Shown: piece after piece, positions 1 through 8,128 of the stretch
How positions within the stretch are numbered: position 1 is the stretch's first letter
How the letters are laid out: the number at the start of each line of letters is the position of its first letter
Source of the DNA: an uncultured Tolumonas sp.
Lineage (GTDB): Bacteria > Pseudomonadota > Gammaproteobacteria > Enterobacterales > Aeromonadaceae
Reading direction: 5' to 3'
Assembly: GCF_963556105.2 (NCBI RefSeq)
Contig: NZ_OY829944.1
Location: forward strand, 1,585,501 to 1,649,500
DNA: 64,000 nucleotides
Made by a program: the position numbers and the translations under genes
The notes under the pieces: model-generated
What the model was told of the DNA's origin: nothing
Seen by the model: the letters and a program-made list of their open reading frames with translations, nothing else
The model's database searches: none

Positions 1-138
1 TCCCATTTCTGCCCATTCAGAATGATTACCCCAGATGCCAAAGCCGAACTTAAATGAATATAACAAAATTGGCAATAATAGAATAAGTATAAAAATAAGA
101 TTGATTATAATTCTTTTTTTAGAGGATGATGACTTCAT
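1..138 (-). CDS. Integron cassette membrane protein, partial (C-terminus outside window)
   Basis: Start of a minus-strand gene that runs off the left edge; 46 codons are visible. ATG at 138 is preceded by an AAGG Shine-Dalgarno 8 nt upstream. The protein begins with a basic Ser/Lys-rich stretch, then one strongly hydrophobic segment (about residues 10-28), then a region with WGNHSEWAEMG. This resembles small single- or double-pass membrane proteins common in mobile elements, but I cannot name the family securely. attC 154-211 lies just upstream, so this is the most distal cassette seen. Function unknown. Confidence 0.6.
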   Translation of the reverse strand, partial: MKSSSSKKRIIINLIFILILLLPILLYSFKFGFGIWGNHSEWAEMG

Positions 139-153
139 TAATATACCTTTAAA

Positions 154-211
154 ACATAACTTCGACTTATGGGGCGGCTGAAAGCCGTCCCACATTAAGT
201 TTTTGTTAAAT
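154..211 (-). repeat. attC site 1 (short type)
   Basis: Outer boxes ACATAAC (154-160) and GTTAAAT (205-211) bound an imperfect inverted repeat with core GGGGCGGC/GCCGTCCC. The arm nearer the right end is longer, which sets the top strand as minus. Confidence 0.85.
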
Positions 212-981
212 TATTTTTCTCGACTTATGTATATGGTTAGTGAAAGCACTACCAAGACTAATGATGTAATGATTTGTGCATATATTGCAATAAATGTTAA
301 CTCTTTGGCTGTACCAATGTTTGATATAGTGCTGCGTCCAATGGAACTCAATAAAGATGGAAATGACCGATTGGATATTTCAATGGCATAATATAGAGAA
401 GCAAAATTGAAAATGTTTTCCATGTAACTATTTAATGCAAGTTTAGCTCGATCAAATTTATTTAAAGTTGTTGATATTTGATTGTTGTCAAACACATCAT
501 TTACAAATGCATAAATTATTTCTATGCATCTTGATGTGTTTCTTATCGAGCAAAATCCTAACACAAAAACCTTGAATGATATTATGCCAAGCTTATCATG
601 TCCTAGAAAGTCGATTACAGAAAGAAGTGTGAAGAAGCCAGCGCTAAATGTTAAGTTGTAATGGTTTATATTTTTGACTAATGCTGTTCGAAGTTCTTTA
701 ATTTTATATGTTGAGTTGATTTTTGATTTGAAATAGCTGGAGTAATAAAAACCTGGAGATAAAAGTAGCCAAAAATAAGATTTTTTTGTTGGAGATGCAG
801 TATCTGTATTTTCTGATTTCAGCCGATTATGAGCACAGAGTCTAATGAATAGCTCCATAAAAAAAGCTAATAACATACCCAATAAGACAACAAAATAAAG
901 ATAACTGAATTGTAAGTTCGAAAATTTGTCAATGATTAAAATTATGAAATTTAGAAGAAGAAAAAATAATGAAATCTTCAC
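211..981 (-). CDS. Multi-pass membrane protein, channel-like paralogue lacking the selectivity filter
   Basis: 256 aa, GTG start at 981 with AAGG 6 nt upstream; the stop overlaps attC 1. There are hydrophobic segments at about residues 1-17, 22-46, 112-150 and 232-252. By eye it is a paralogue of the next cassette gene (1046-1789): both share a W-L-SP-Y-Y segment, a long loop, an R-KL-L-SY-E--NF--FY block and a closing TIYIS/TIYSS membrane helix. Where the neighbour has the K+ channel filter TTIGYGD, this protein has a shorter stretch with STISNIGT and no GYGD. It therefore probably does not conduct K+ in the usual way; it might be a degenerate channel or a partner subunit. Homology is seen; role is inferred. 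Confidence 0.7.
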   Translation of the reverse strand: MKISLFFLLLNFIILIIDKFSNLQFSYLYFVVLLGMLLAFFMELFIRLCAHNRLKSENTDTASPTKKSYFWLLLSPGFYYSSYFKSKINSTYKIKELRTALVKNINHYNLTFSAGFFTLLSVIDFLGHDKLGIISFKVFVLGFCSIRNTSRCIEIIYAFVNDVFDNNQISTTLNKFDRAKLALNSYMENIFNFASLYYAIEISNRSFPSLLSSIGRSTISNIGTAKELTFIAIYAQIITSLVLVVLSLTIYISREK

Positions 982-995
982 GGGTTACCTTAATA

Positions 996-1051
996 ATTTA
1001 ACTTCAACTTGTGGGGTTGCGTAGCAATCCCACACCAAGTTTTTGTTATGT
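996..1051 (-). repeat. attC site 2 (short type)
   Basis: Boxes ATTTAAC (996-1002) and GTTATGT (1045-1051); inner hairpin GTGGGGTTGC/GCAATCCCAC around GTA. Confidence 0.88.
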
Positions 1052-1789
1052 TTTTCTGAATTTTGCAGACTTTCTAGTTTTAGATGGCTTTTTAGTAGGA
1101 ATGCTAGGCTTGTTTGATAATGCCAAACTAGAATAGATAGTAAAACAAACCACTATAAGTGTAAATCCAGTTAGAACTTCAAAAATGGTTATTAGTTGTA
1201 CAAACCAATTCACCGGACTTATATCACCATAACCTATGGTTGTTATAGTTACAGCACTGAAATAAATAGCTTCGATAATTGAAGTAAATTGATGATTATC
1301 TTTGAAGAAACTTACGGGTATTAAAAAATAAAATGTCCCAAAGTTAATTATTAACTCTATATAACTAGTTAGGGATAATTTTAGCCTTTCTCCAAAAAGA
1401 AGGTTGCTATTTGAGTTTTTATGATTGAGTTTATCTATGGCATCATCGAGGAATGCTTTTAGTATTTCCACTGCTCTTGATAATAAAAACACCCAAGAAG
1501 TAAATATAACAACGATTATATATGCATAATAGAACGTCGTTTGGTATTGAGTAAAAGTTTCATCACAAATAAACCTTAACATCATGGTGTGTAAAAATTG
1601 GCTTGCTAAACAGATTAATATTGAAAATGTAAAGTAATTTTTATTGTATTTTTTTAATGCTTTTGAAAGAAAATATTGAGTTGTGCCTCTATTGATTAGT
1701 TTGTTTTTAGAGTATTCAGCATACTTATATGTGGGAGATATTAACCACCACAATTTGCTTGTAATGTTAATTTGCATTTGAGAACTCAT
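1046..1789 (-). CDS. Two-TM potassium channel-like membrane protein (Ion_trans_2 type)
   Basis: 247 aa from the ATG at 1789; a longer frame to 1822 begins inside attC 3 and is unlikely. Hydrophobic segments lie at about residues 52-75 and 87-107, followed by a cytosolic-looking loop and a C-terminal two-TM pore unit. The pore loop carries the classical K+ selectivity filter TTIGYGD at about residues 183-189, followed by ISP. A basic Ser/Lys/Arg tail ends the protein. The filter supports a K+-channel fold in the inner membrane. It sits between two attC sites as a single cassette next to a filterless paralogue at 211-981. Neither ligand-binding nor RCK domain is visible, so gating is unknown. 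A defence role through membrane depolarisation is only a guess. Confidence 0.82.
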   Translation of the reverse strand: MSSQMQINITSKLWWLISPTYKYAEYSKNKLINRGTTQYFLSKALKKYNKNYFTFSILICLASQFLHTMMLRFICDETFTQYQTTFYYAYIIVVIFTSWVFLLSRAVEILKAFLDDAIDKLNHKNSNSNLLFGERLKLSLTSYIELIINFGTFYFLIPVSFFKDNHQFTSIIEAIYFSAVTITTIGYGDISPVNWFVQLITIFEVLTGFTLIVVCFTIYSSLALSNKPSIPTKKPSKTRKSAKFRKT

Positions 1790-1795
1790 TGTAAA

Positions 1796-1855
1796 ACATA
1801 ACTTTGACTTAATTGGCGGCACGTAGTGCCGTCCAAATTTAAGTTTTTGTTATAA
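1796..1855 (-). repeat. attC site 3 (short type)
   Basis: Boxes ACATAAC (1796-1802) and GTTATAA (1849-1855); inner stem GGCGGCAC/GTGCCGTCC with loop GTA. Confidence 0.88.
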
Positions 1856-3067
1856 GTCGCCGACTGAAAAATATAATGAATCAGAACTGCTTTTGCCGAA
1901 AAATTTTTCATACTCATGGATAGCAAAAGAATCCATCATGCCAGAGATATGATCAATAACAATTCTTTCTTTTGGTTCTTCTAATTTTCGTAGTTCCGGA
2001 GGTAACAGAATGTTATTTTTGTTGTAATCTTCATCTATATAAACCTTAAATAAACTTCTTATTATTTTTTCGCCTTTTCGTTCGTATAGCTGAATGTCTT
2101 TTTTTCTTAATATTGCTTTGAAAAGCAATTTTTTCAAACCCTCAGCAAGAGTGGCGTAATTTTTATAACCTAAAACACCATCTACAAGGCCTATATCACT
2201 ACATAATGTATTGACGATTATCGATGTAAGCTCTTTTTTAAGAACTATTGAGAACTCTTCTGAAGTATCGAGCCTGTTTGAATTCATTGCTTCTTTTTGA
2301 GCCATTTTGGCTATGTCAGACATTGCATCATAAGCAGATTTATATTTTTCGCTTATTTTGAATTCATGTAATATTTCGCCCAAACTTATTAAGCCAGAAC
2401 TTAAAGAGTCCTCTAGATCATGAGCTGCATATGCAATTTCATCAGATAGATCCATGATTTGCGCATCAATACTTTTGTTTATTTTAATGCCATTCTTATC
2501 TAATTCATGGGATAGAAAATCATAATCAGAATTATAAATAAACTTTTTAGCGCATTGCTCTCTAGTGTTAAAATATTTTGTGACCGCTAACAATGTTCGA
2601 ATAGTTAAATTTAGACCTGAATATGCATGATGTTTTTTCTCTAATGTTCGAAGAATTCTAAGCGCCTGTGCATTACCCTCATAGCCACCACATTTAGCAG
2701 TTAGCTCATTCAAAATGGTTTCTCCATAATGACCAAATGGAGGATTACCTATATCATGGGCAAGAGCTGCTGACTCAGTCACTACGACATCTATTAAACC
2801 GAGATCATATGCGATTGATCTAGCGATTTGAGCAACCTCTAAGCTGTGTGTTAGTCTGTTTCTATTGAACTTTATTGCGTCAACACCAAGTAGTTGCATT
2901 TTCCCTTGTAAGCGACGGAAAGAAGACGAATACAGAATTCTAGCATAATCTCTCATTAACTCTTGACGATTAGACCTGTTGTCAGAATATTCGGTACTAC
3001 GATATTCTAACTTTTTTACTAATTGCTCTTGGGCTTGAGCATATTCAATAGTTTCTTTATCGTACAT
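1850..3067 (-). CDS. dgt: dGTP triphosphohydrolase (HD-domain dGTPase), integron cassette
   Basis: 405 aa; ATG at 3067 has AAGGA 5 nt upstream. It hydrolyses dGTP to deoxyguanosine and triphosphate if it behaves like its family. HD-domain signatures are in order: RLTHSLEVAQIAR at about 70-83, ALAHDIGNPPFGH at about 101-113 and DEIAYAAHDLED at about 209-220, giving the H...HD...D metal ligands. Length fits the shorter dGTPase class. It is a single-gene cassette between attC 3 and attC 4 and AT-rich compared with the core genes. dGTPases are known anti-phage proteins that deplete dNTPs during infection, so a defence role here is plausible but inferred. Symbol given for the family, not as proof of orthology to the housekeeping gene. 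Confidence 0.88.
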   Translation of the reverse strand: MYDKETIEYAQAQEQLVKKLEYRSTEYSDNRSNRQELMRDYARILYSSSFRRLQGKMQLLGVDAIKFNRNRLTHSLEVAQIARSIAYDLGLIDVVVTESAALAHDIGNPPFGHYGETILNELTAKCGGYEGNAQALRILRTLEKKHHAYSGLNLTIRTLLAVTKYFNTREQCAKKFIYNSDYDFLSHELDKNGIKINKSIDAQIMDLSDEIAYAAHDLEDSLSSGLISLGEILHEFKISEKYKSAYDAMSDIAKMAQKEAMNSNRLDTSEEFSIVLKKELTSIIVNTLCSDIGLVDGVLGYKNYATLAEGLKKLLFKAILRKKDIQLYERKGEKIIRSLFKVYIDEDYNKNNILLPPELRKLEEPKERIVIDHISGMMDSFAIHEYEKFFGKSSSDSLYFSVGDL

Positions 3068-3099
3068 ATATATCCTTATAATCCGAAAACTCTATAGAC

Positions 3100-3176
3100 T
3101 TATAACTTTTAATTAAACGGCGGCACGCAGTGCCGTCCAGTGAGCAACGCGAACGGGTTTGAATTAGTTGTTAGGT
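3100..3176 (-). repeat. attC site 4 (long type)
   Basis: Boxes TTATAAC (3100-3106) and GTTAGGT (3170-3176). AATTAAAC pairs with GTTTGAATT, which carries one extra base; the inner stem is CGGCGGCAC/GTGCCGTCC. Confidence 0.88.
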
Positions 3177-3583
3177 ATGAACAAAGAAAAATATATTCAT
3201 TATCAACAACAAAACTGGCTAAGTGGAACCACAGGCTGCAATGTTGCAACTGCACAAGCTTTAAACAACCGCTTGGAATTACTCGCCGACAATATCGAAT
3301 CAGCGAAATTTGCTGAACATTCACACATTTTCATTTAGTGAGCAGGCAGTGGGCGTAAGTGCCACTACGGCCAGATGATGAGCCGCTTAGGCGTTACACA
3401 CTGACAATGCCGATGGTTGCCGACACGTAACCCGCGCAGGCTTTCAGTTTGCCGAATTAACGTGAATTCATGTGTTGCGCGAGGCAGCCCACTCGCAGGT
3501 AGTGAACCGCTAACACCACTGGACCATCTGTTCAGCCGCTTTAGGGCTCGAATTCACAGCAAGCAATGAAGCCGCTTTTATTA
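3177..3583. repeat. Family-A repeated cassette, copy 1 (no conserved gene)
   Basis: Roughly 410 bp between attC 4 and attC 5. Closely related sequence recurs at 6295, 6782, 7647, 8129 and 14535. Shared blocks include a GGAATTACTCGCCGACAAT-like stretch, a GATGAGCCGCTTAGGCG-like stretch, and a block near the right end containing GCCGCTTTAGGGCTCGAATT. No minus-strand frame starts at the cassette head and survives in all copies. A 53-codon plus-strand frame (3177-3338) is present but is antisense to the attC and varies mostly at amino-acid-changing positions, so I do not call it a gene. Confidence 0.7.
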
Positions 3584-3638
3584 CCTAACTTCGACTTGTG
3601 GGGCCGCAAAGCGGTCCCACACCAAGTTTTTGTTAGGG
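3583..3638 (-). repeat. attC site 5 (short type)
   Basis: Boxes ACCTAAC (3583-3589) and GTTAGGG (3632-3638); inner hairpin GGGGCCGC-AAA-GCGGTCCC. Confidence 0.88.
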
Positions 3639-3721
3639 CTATAATCACAAATTCACATGTATTCTCATAGCCTTTTTTAGAACTGTAATTATACGGTGGG
3701 CTGTCATCTTTGCTGTAGATG

Positions 3722-4138
3722 TTAGCCTTTCGCATTTATTATTCCGCTGATTGTGTGGAATATAAACCGAGCCCCCCTATAAAGCACGGATATGGACAAA
3801 ATTAATAAAGTCACGAGCAAAAAATTTTGGGGTATGTAATAAAGCCCTGGCATGTCAGTGTTCATAGTGAAGATACATGTGAAAGTAAGCGTACATGAAA
3901 TGGCAAACACAATTAAAAGCCGAGATACAGAGTTATATAGAAATACGGGCTTCAGAACTAGGTAAAGTGACGTAATCAAAATGGCAAGGAGTACCCAGAC
4001 AAATACCAAAGCAAGCCATGGAAACGGAATGAGTTCAGGGTTTATGACATAGCCGGGATCTTTTGCTGAATATACGGATAGTACTGCAAAAAAAAGCCAG
4101 TAAATCATGAACCCTAATTTATAGCGAAGATGCTTCAT
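3722..4138 (-). CDS. Small multi-pass membrane protein of unknown function
   Basis: 138 aa, ATG at 4138. Four hydrophobic segments are visible at about residues 8-24, 40-63, 71-92 and 102-121, so it is an integral membrane protein with short loops. No catalytic motif is seen. The G-rich box of attC 6 on its right (GTTAGGG on the coding strand) may serve as its ribosome binding site, about 9 nt from the ATG. It ends about 80 bp before attC 5; a second short frame overlaps its end (3541-3735) but runs through attC 5 and is not convincing. Family not recognised. Confidence 0.65.
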   Translation of the reverse strand: MKHLRYKLGFMIYWLFFAVLSVYSAKDPGYVINPELIPFPWLALVFVWVLLAILITSLYLVLKPVFLYNSVSRLLIVFAISCTLTFTCIFTMNTDMPGLYYIPQNFLLVTLLILSISVLYRGARFIFHTISGIINAKG

Positions 4139-4147
4139 GCTATTTGG

Positions 4148-4224
4148 CCCTAACTTTTAATTAAACGGCGGCACGAAGTGCCGTCCAGTGAGCAACGCGA
4201 ACGGGTTTGAATTAGTTGTTATGT
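4148..4224 (-). repeat. attC site 6 (long type)
   Basis: Boxes CCCTAAC (4148-4154) and GTTATGT (4218-4224), with the same long-type arms as attC 4. Confidence 0.88.
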
Positions 4225-4818
4225 TTTTAATCCAAGTTCAATTACAGAAACTTCATGCAACACTTGCAAAATAAATATACTTTGCTGAACATTTATGTGC
4301 TCATAATTTCTTTCATATATATATCGCCAATTGACAAAAGCATTATTTATGTTTTTTAAGTGATCTTTAAATAAAATGCCTTGTTCAACTTCGAATTGTT
4401 TTTCGAATTGCTTAGTGGCTTTATTTATTTTGTCTTTAACTTTGTTTGGTAAAGATTTAAACAACACAGTCAAAACATGTGACTCAGTTATTTGTCCATG
4501 TATCTCTTGCAAGCACTTAAGATACATCTCTGCACTAAAGGCTGCATTAACAACGAAAGGCGTGATGCTTTGTGGGTTTCTCGGTAGTGATTTTAAGTCT
4601 TTTTCGTAAATATATGCTGACGTATGAGCGAATGATTTTGCTTGGTTAAAAATAGATTTAGATTTTGAGATCTCTCGCCAAAGTCCTTTTGATTTTATCA
4701 GTTCTTGGGCTAATTTAGCGGCTTCTTTGGGGTCCTCTACATCTTTGATATAGCCTACGGGTTTATTGTCCAGCATGACCGTTTTCATACCTTTTGGTGG
4801 TTTAATATTGATCTCCAT
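4219..4818 (-). CDS. HEPN-like cassette protein
   Basis: 199 aa; ATG at 4818 follows GGAGG by 4 nt. The central part (about residues 85-165) carries NAAFSAEMYLKCL, a conserved His in ESHVL, LFKSLP, and AFVNWRYIYE. This matches my memory of HEPN-superfamily proteins in which a helical bundle bears N-AFS-E-YLK and F--WRY-YE. I do not see the RX4-6H ribonuclease motif that defines active HEPN RNases, so it may be a non-nucleolytic member or use other residues. Single-gene cassette between attC 6 and attC 7, AT-rich. Many HEPN proteins act in phage defence or toxin systems; that role is inferred here. Confidence 0.65.
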   Translation of the reverse strand: MEINIKPPKGMKTVMLDNKPVGYIKDVEDPKEAAKLAQELIKSKGLWREISKSKSIFNQAKSFAHTSAYIYEKDLKSLPRNPQSITPFVVNAAFSAEMYLKCLQEIHGQITESHVLTVLFKSLPNKVKDKINKATKQFEKQFEVEQGILFKDHLKNINNAFVNWRYIYERNYEHINVQQSIFILQVLHEVSVIELGLKT

Positions 4819-4841
4819 TGAACCTCCAATATTCTACGAAA

Positions 4842-4897
4842 ACATAACTTTTACTTGTGGGGTTGCGTAGCAATCCCACACCAAGTTTTTGTTATGT
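4842..4897 (-). repeat. attC site 7 (short type)
   Basis: Boxes ACATAAC (4842-4848) and GTTATGT (4891-4897); hairpin GTGGGGTTGC-GTA-GCAATCCCAC, near-identical to attC 2 and attC 16. Confidence 0.88.
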
Positions 4898-4900
4898 GCG

Positions 4901-5434
4901 TTACTCAATTTTTGTTCTTATTTTTCCATTCTGAAGTTTTTCAATCGTCATAGTTGTTGGGTAATTTTCTCCAACAGTTTTAAAAATTTCTACCACGTCA
5001 AAAATCGTTATGAAATATATACAGTTTTTCTTATCAAAATCTGAGCAAACAAAGAATCCAACAGGGCTAGTACCAGTTGGGAAGAATGGGACAAAGTAAT
5101 AGCTATGAATAAACTGATTACATATCTGCATTGTATTTAATGTATAAATTTCAGTGCTGCTTACTAAGTCATAGTCTGAATCTACCGAATTAGGTATTAT
5201 TTTGTCGGGATCTCCCGAAAAATTGATCTTTCGAACTTTATAATTTTGATTCTTCACTGAATCAGATATTTTCCGAGATTCAATCAATTTTCTAACTGAG
5301 TAGAAACCTAAAAATATATCTTTCTCTAGCGTGTAGATATTTTTCTCACCCCACCTCTTCTGAACTAGCCTAAGGGTTAGCTTTTCTGCGAGTTTCTGTA
5401 AATCATCTTTCCAATATTTTGATACATTGATCAT
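4901..5434 (-). CDS. Cassette protein of unknown function (begins MINVSKYWKDDL)
   Basis: 177 aa from the ATG at 5434; the frame can extend to an ATG at 5458 inside attC 8, which adds a hydrophobic octapeptide and is less likely. The protein is soluble and mixed alpha/beta in appearance, with an N-terminal amphipathic region (SKYWKDDLQKLAEKL), then LEKDIFLGFYSVRKLIES, then a C-terminal half rich in aromatic beta-strand-like segments (YYFVPFFPTGTSPVGFFVCSD). No catalytic motif, signal peptide or clear membrane helix is seen. I have a sense of a widespread uncharacterised family with this N-terminus but cannot give a function. Confidence 0.7.
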   Translation of the reverse strand: MINVSKYWKDDLQKLAEKLTLRLVQKRWGEKNIYTLEKDIFLGFYSVRKLIESRKISDSVKNQNYKVRKINFSGDPDKIIPNSVDSDYDLVSSTEIYTLNTMQICNQFIHSYYFVPFFPTGTSPVGFFVCSDFDKKNCIYFITIFDVVEIFKTVGENYPTTMTIEKLQNGKIRTKIE

Positions 5435-5454
5435 TGCAAATATTACCCATAAGC

Positions 5455-5514
5455 ACATAACTTCGACTTAAATGGCAGCACGTAGTGCTGTCCAATTTCA
5501 AGTTTTTGTTAAGC
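5455..5514 (-). repeat. attC site 8 (short type)
   Basis: Boxes ACATAAC (5455-5461) and GTTAAGC (5508-5514); stem GGCAGCAC/GTGCTGTCC. Confidence 0.87.
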
Positions 5515-5518
5515 GGTT

Positions 5519-6208
5519 TTATATTTTTATTGAAAATGGATTCTTTGTTTTTAGCTCATTTTCTAGTTGTTGCAATATACATGAAATATAGAATATAAAA
5601 TTCCTTATATCTGTATCGTCAATGTTATCTATTTTATCCCAGTCTCCATGAGCGAAATTATTTCTAATTTTTCTGTATCTATCTAAGATTAACTTAATCT
5701 CAGATGGGATGTCTATATTAATCTCGAGATCAGTTTTTAGTTTATTGAGTAAAGAGTCAAATTTGCTTTGTTCTCTGTCCCTCTTGATTGAATAGGAACC
5801 GCTGTATTGAGTTAATAGAGTTTTTAGTGCCCACTCTATAAAGGTCGATATTAAGATTATAGGATTAACACGAGAGAATACTTTAAAATTGTAATCCCAT
5901 GATAAAACTTTCTCTTTGGCGTATTGCTCCCCTAAACGCCATTATTTCAATGGGTTTGACGGGGTATGGTAATCAGCTTTTGCATTTTCATATTCATTTG
6001 CAGTAGAGCGTAGCTGCGAAAATATGTAATCATTTAATTGTTTTAATTTTACTGATATATCCACAAAACATGGGATAGGTAATTCTGGAGTATAGATGTA
6101 GGTGCTATATAGTTTATTGTTTTCATCGAAACGATTACTCCAAAACAAACTAAATTGTTTTGCTACTTCAATTTCTTTCAAAATTTCACCTAGTTTTAAA
6201 TGATGCAA
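5519..6208 (-). pseudogene. HEPN-family gene interrupted by an in-frame TAA
   Basis: One minus-strand frame of 230 codons runs from ATG 6208 to a stop at 5519-5521, but is broken by a TAA at 5942-5944. The first 88 residues (MHHLKLGEIL...) stop there; the same frame then continues as WRLGEQYAKEKVL... for about 140 residues. The downstream part carries RNNFAHGDW, an RX4H motif typical of HEPN ribonuclease domains. Together the pieces make a typical two-part protein of about 228 residues filling the cassette between attC 8 and attC 9. So a single base change (CAA, GAA or AAA to TAA) seems to have disabled it, unless the stop is read through or is a sequencing error. Confidence 0.75.
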
Positions 6209-6212
6209 GACC

Positions 6213-6294
6213 GCTTAACTTTTAATTAAACGGCGGCACGTAGTGCCGTCCAGTGAGCAGCGTAGCGCGAACGTGTTTGAATTAGTTGTTAGGT
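6213..6294 (-). repeat. attC site 9 (long type)
   Basis: Boxes GCTTAAC (6213-6219) and GTTAGGT (6288-6294); long arms plus the AGCAGCGTAGCGCG loop variant. Confidence 0.88.
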
Positions 6295-6700
6295 ATGAAC
6301 AAAGAAAAATATATTCATCATCAACAACAAAACTGGCTAACTGGAACCACAGGCTGCGATGTTGCAACTGCGCCAGCTTTAAACCACCGCTTGGAATTAC
6401 TCGCCGACAATATCGATGCAGCGAAATTTGCTGAACATTCACACATTTTCATTTAGTGAGTGGGCAGTGGGTGTAATTGCCACTACGGCCAGATGATGAG
6501 CTGCTTAGGAGTTACACACTGACCATGCTGATGGTTGCCGACACGTAACCCGCGCAGGCTATCAATTTGCAACTTCACGTGAATTCATGTGTTGCGCGAG
6601 GCAACCCACTCGCTGGTAGTGAGCTGTAAACACCGCTGCACCATCTGCTCAGCCGCTTTAGGGCTTGAATTCGCAGCAAACAATGAAGCCGCTTTTATTA
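6295..6700. repeat. Family-A repeated cassette, copy 2
   Basis: About 406 bp, strongly similar to the copies at 3177 and 6782 over the full length, bounded by attC 9 and attC 10. The antisense 53-codon frame is open here (6295-6456), but most differences from copy 1 change the amino acid. Confidence 0.72.
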
Positions 6701-6781
6701 CCTAACTTTTAATTAAACGGCGGCACGCAGTGCCGTCCAGTGAGCAGCGTAGCGCGAACGAGTTTGAATTAGTTGTTAGGT
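6700..6781 (-). repeat. attC site 10 (long type)
   Basis: Boxes ACCTAAC (6700-6706) and GTTAGGT (6775-6781). Confidence 0.88.
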
Positions 6782-7189
6782 ATGAACAAAGAAAAATTTA
6801 TTCATCATCAACAACAAAACTGGCTAAGTGGAACCACAGGCTGCAATGTTGCAACTGTGCCAGCTTTAAACCACCGCTTGGAATTACTCGCCGACAATAT
6901 CGAATCAGCGAAATTGGCTGAATTCTCAAATTAGCTCATTTAATGAGCGTGAAGTGATGGCTAAAAACACTGTGCAGCGATGATGAGCCGCTTAGGCGTT
7001 ACACACTGACGGCGTTGAAGGTTGCCGAAGACGTAACCCGCGCAGGCTGTGAGCTTGTCGAATCAACGTGAATTCATGTGTTGCGCGAGGCAACCCACTC
7101 GCAGGTGGTGAGCCGCTAACACCACGGAACCATCTGCTCAGACGCTTTAGGGCTTGAATTCGCAGCAAACAATGAAGCCGCTTTTATTA
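6782..7189. repeat. Family-A repeated cassette, copy 3
   Basis: About 408 bp. It diverges from copies 1 and 2 mainly after about 6925, where it matches the copy at 14535 (stretch with GAATTCTCAAATTAGCTCA). The antisense frame is 50 codons here (6782-6934). Confidence 0.72.
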
Positions 7190-7275
7190 CCTAACTTCAA
7201 GTTAACGGGCTGGGCGTAGCGAAGCGGAGACCAGTCCAGTGAGCAACGCGAACGGCGTTGAACGCCTTGTTATGC
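7189..7275 (-). repeat. attC site 11 (longest type)
   Basis: Boxes ACCTAAC (7189-7195) and GTTATGC (7269-7275), with GTTAACGG/CGGCGTTGAAC arms; 87 bp. Confidence 0.86.
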
Positions 7276-7565
7276 AGTATTGAAAAAATGAACCCGATTT
7301 CCTCTCGAAAATAACGACTGGTTTCTCGGGCTAGCGTTCAAAACCATAAACAGAAAAAATGGTTGTAAGGAATTACCCACGACGGCGTTGATGTGCAGAA
7401 GCTCATAATCGCCGCGTCGAAATTGCTGAAGCCCACGGCTAAAATGTTTGGCGTATTATGAGCGGGCACCACGCGGCGACAGTGAGCCGTAAACAACACT
7501 GAACTCGCAGCCAACACCGCTTTAAAACTCGAATTCCCCGCAAAACTACCAGCAAATTGAAACTG
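7276..7565. repeat. Family-B repeated cassette, copy 1
   Basis: About 290 bp, closely related to the copies at 11091, 13117, 13494 and 15022. On the minus strand an ATG lies inside the recombination box and opens a 76-codon frame (7338-7568). Relative to the other copies this one lacks a base in the middle, which shifts the frame, so the encoded C-terminus differs. Probably non-coding or decayed. Confidence 0.7.
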
Positions 7566-7646
7566 CATAACTTTGAATTAAACGGCGGCACGTAGTGCCG
7601 TCCAGTGAGCAGCGTAGCGCGAACGAGTTTGAATTTGTTGTTAGGT
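7565..7646 (-). repeat. attC site 12 (long type)
   Basis: Boxes GCATAAC (7565-7571) and GTTAGGT (7640-7646). Confidence 0.87.
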
Positions 7647-8052
7647 ATGAACAATAAAAAAGCTATTTAATATCAACAAAAAAGCTCGCTAAGTGGTGCC
7701 ACGGACTGAATTTGTTTCGCTGCGCCTGCTTCAAATAACCGATTGGAATTACCCGCTGACGGGCTTGAAACAGCCAACTTGCGTGATGTTTCACTGAAAT
7801 CATCCAGGAAACGGGCAGTGGTTGCCCCAAACCACGGTACTCGGGTGATGAGCCGCTTTAGGCGTACACACGAGGGCACTGAAGGTTGCCGACACGTAAC
7901 CAGTGCAGGCTTGATGTTGCCAAATAAACGTGAATTCATGTGTTGCGCGAGGCAACCAACACAGAAGAAGTGAGCCGCAAAAACCACCGTGCTATCCGAC
8001 TAGCCGCTTGTAAGACTCGAATTTAACGAAAAAACTTTAACAAAATTAATTA
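7647..8052. repeat. Family-A repeated cassette, diverged copy 4
   Basis: About 405 bp. Landmarks of family A are retained (GATTGGAATTACCCGCTGAC, GATGAGCCGCTTTAGGCG, the terminal AGCCGCTT block) but with many changes. The antisense frame of the other copies stops after seven codons here, which argues against it being a gene. Confidence 0.68.
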
Positions 8053-8128
8053 CCTAACTTTTAATTAAACGGCGGCACGCAGTGCCGTCCAGTGAGCAAG
8101 GCGAACGTGTTTAAACGCCTTGTTAGGT
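8052..8128 (-). repeat. attC site 13 (long type)
   Basis: Boxes ACCTAAC (8052-8058) and GTTAGGT (8122-8128); right arm GTTTAAACGCCTT is a hybrid of the long and longest types. Confidence 0.86.

Noticed and set aside
3177..3338. 53-codon plus-strand frame in family-A cassettes (also 6295-6456, 6782-6934)
   Set aside because: It is antisense to the attC top strand, most differences between copies change the amino acid, and three other copies have early stops or a frameshift.
3541..3735. 64-codon minus frame overlapping the end of the 3722-4138 gene
   Set aside because: It runs through attC 5, has no ribosome binding site, and shows no recognisable family.
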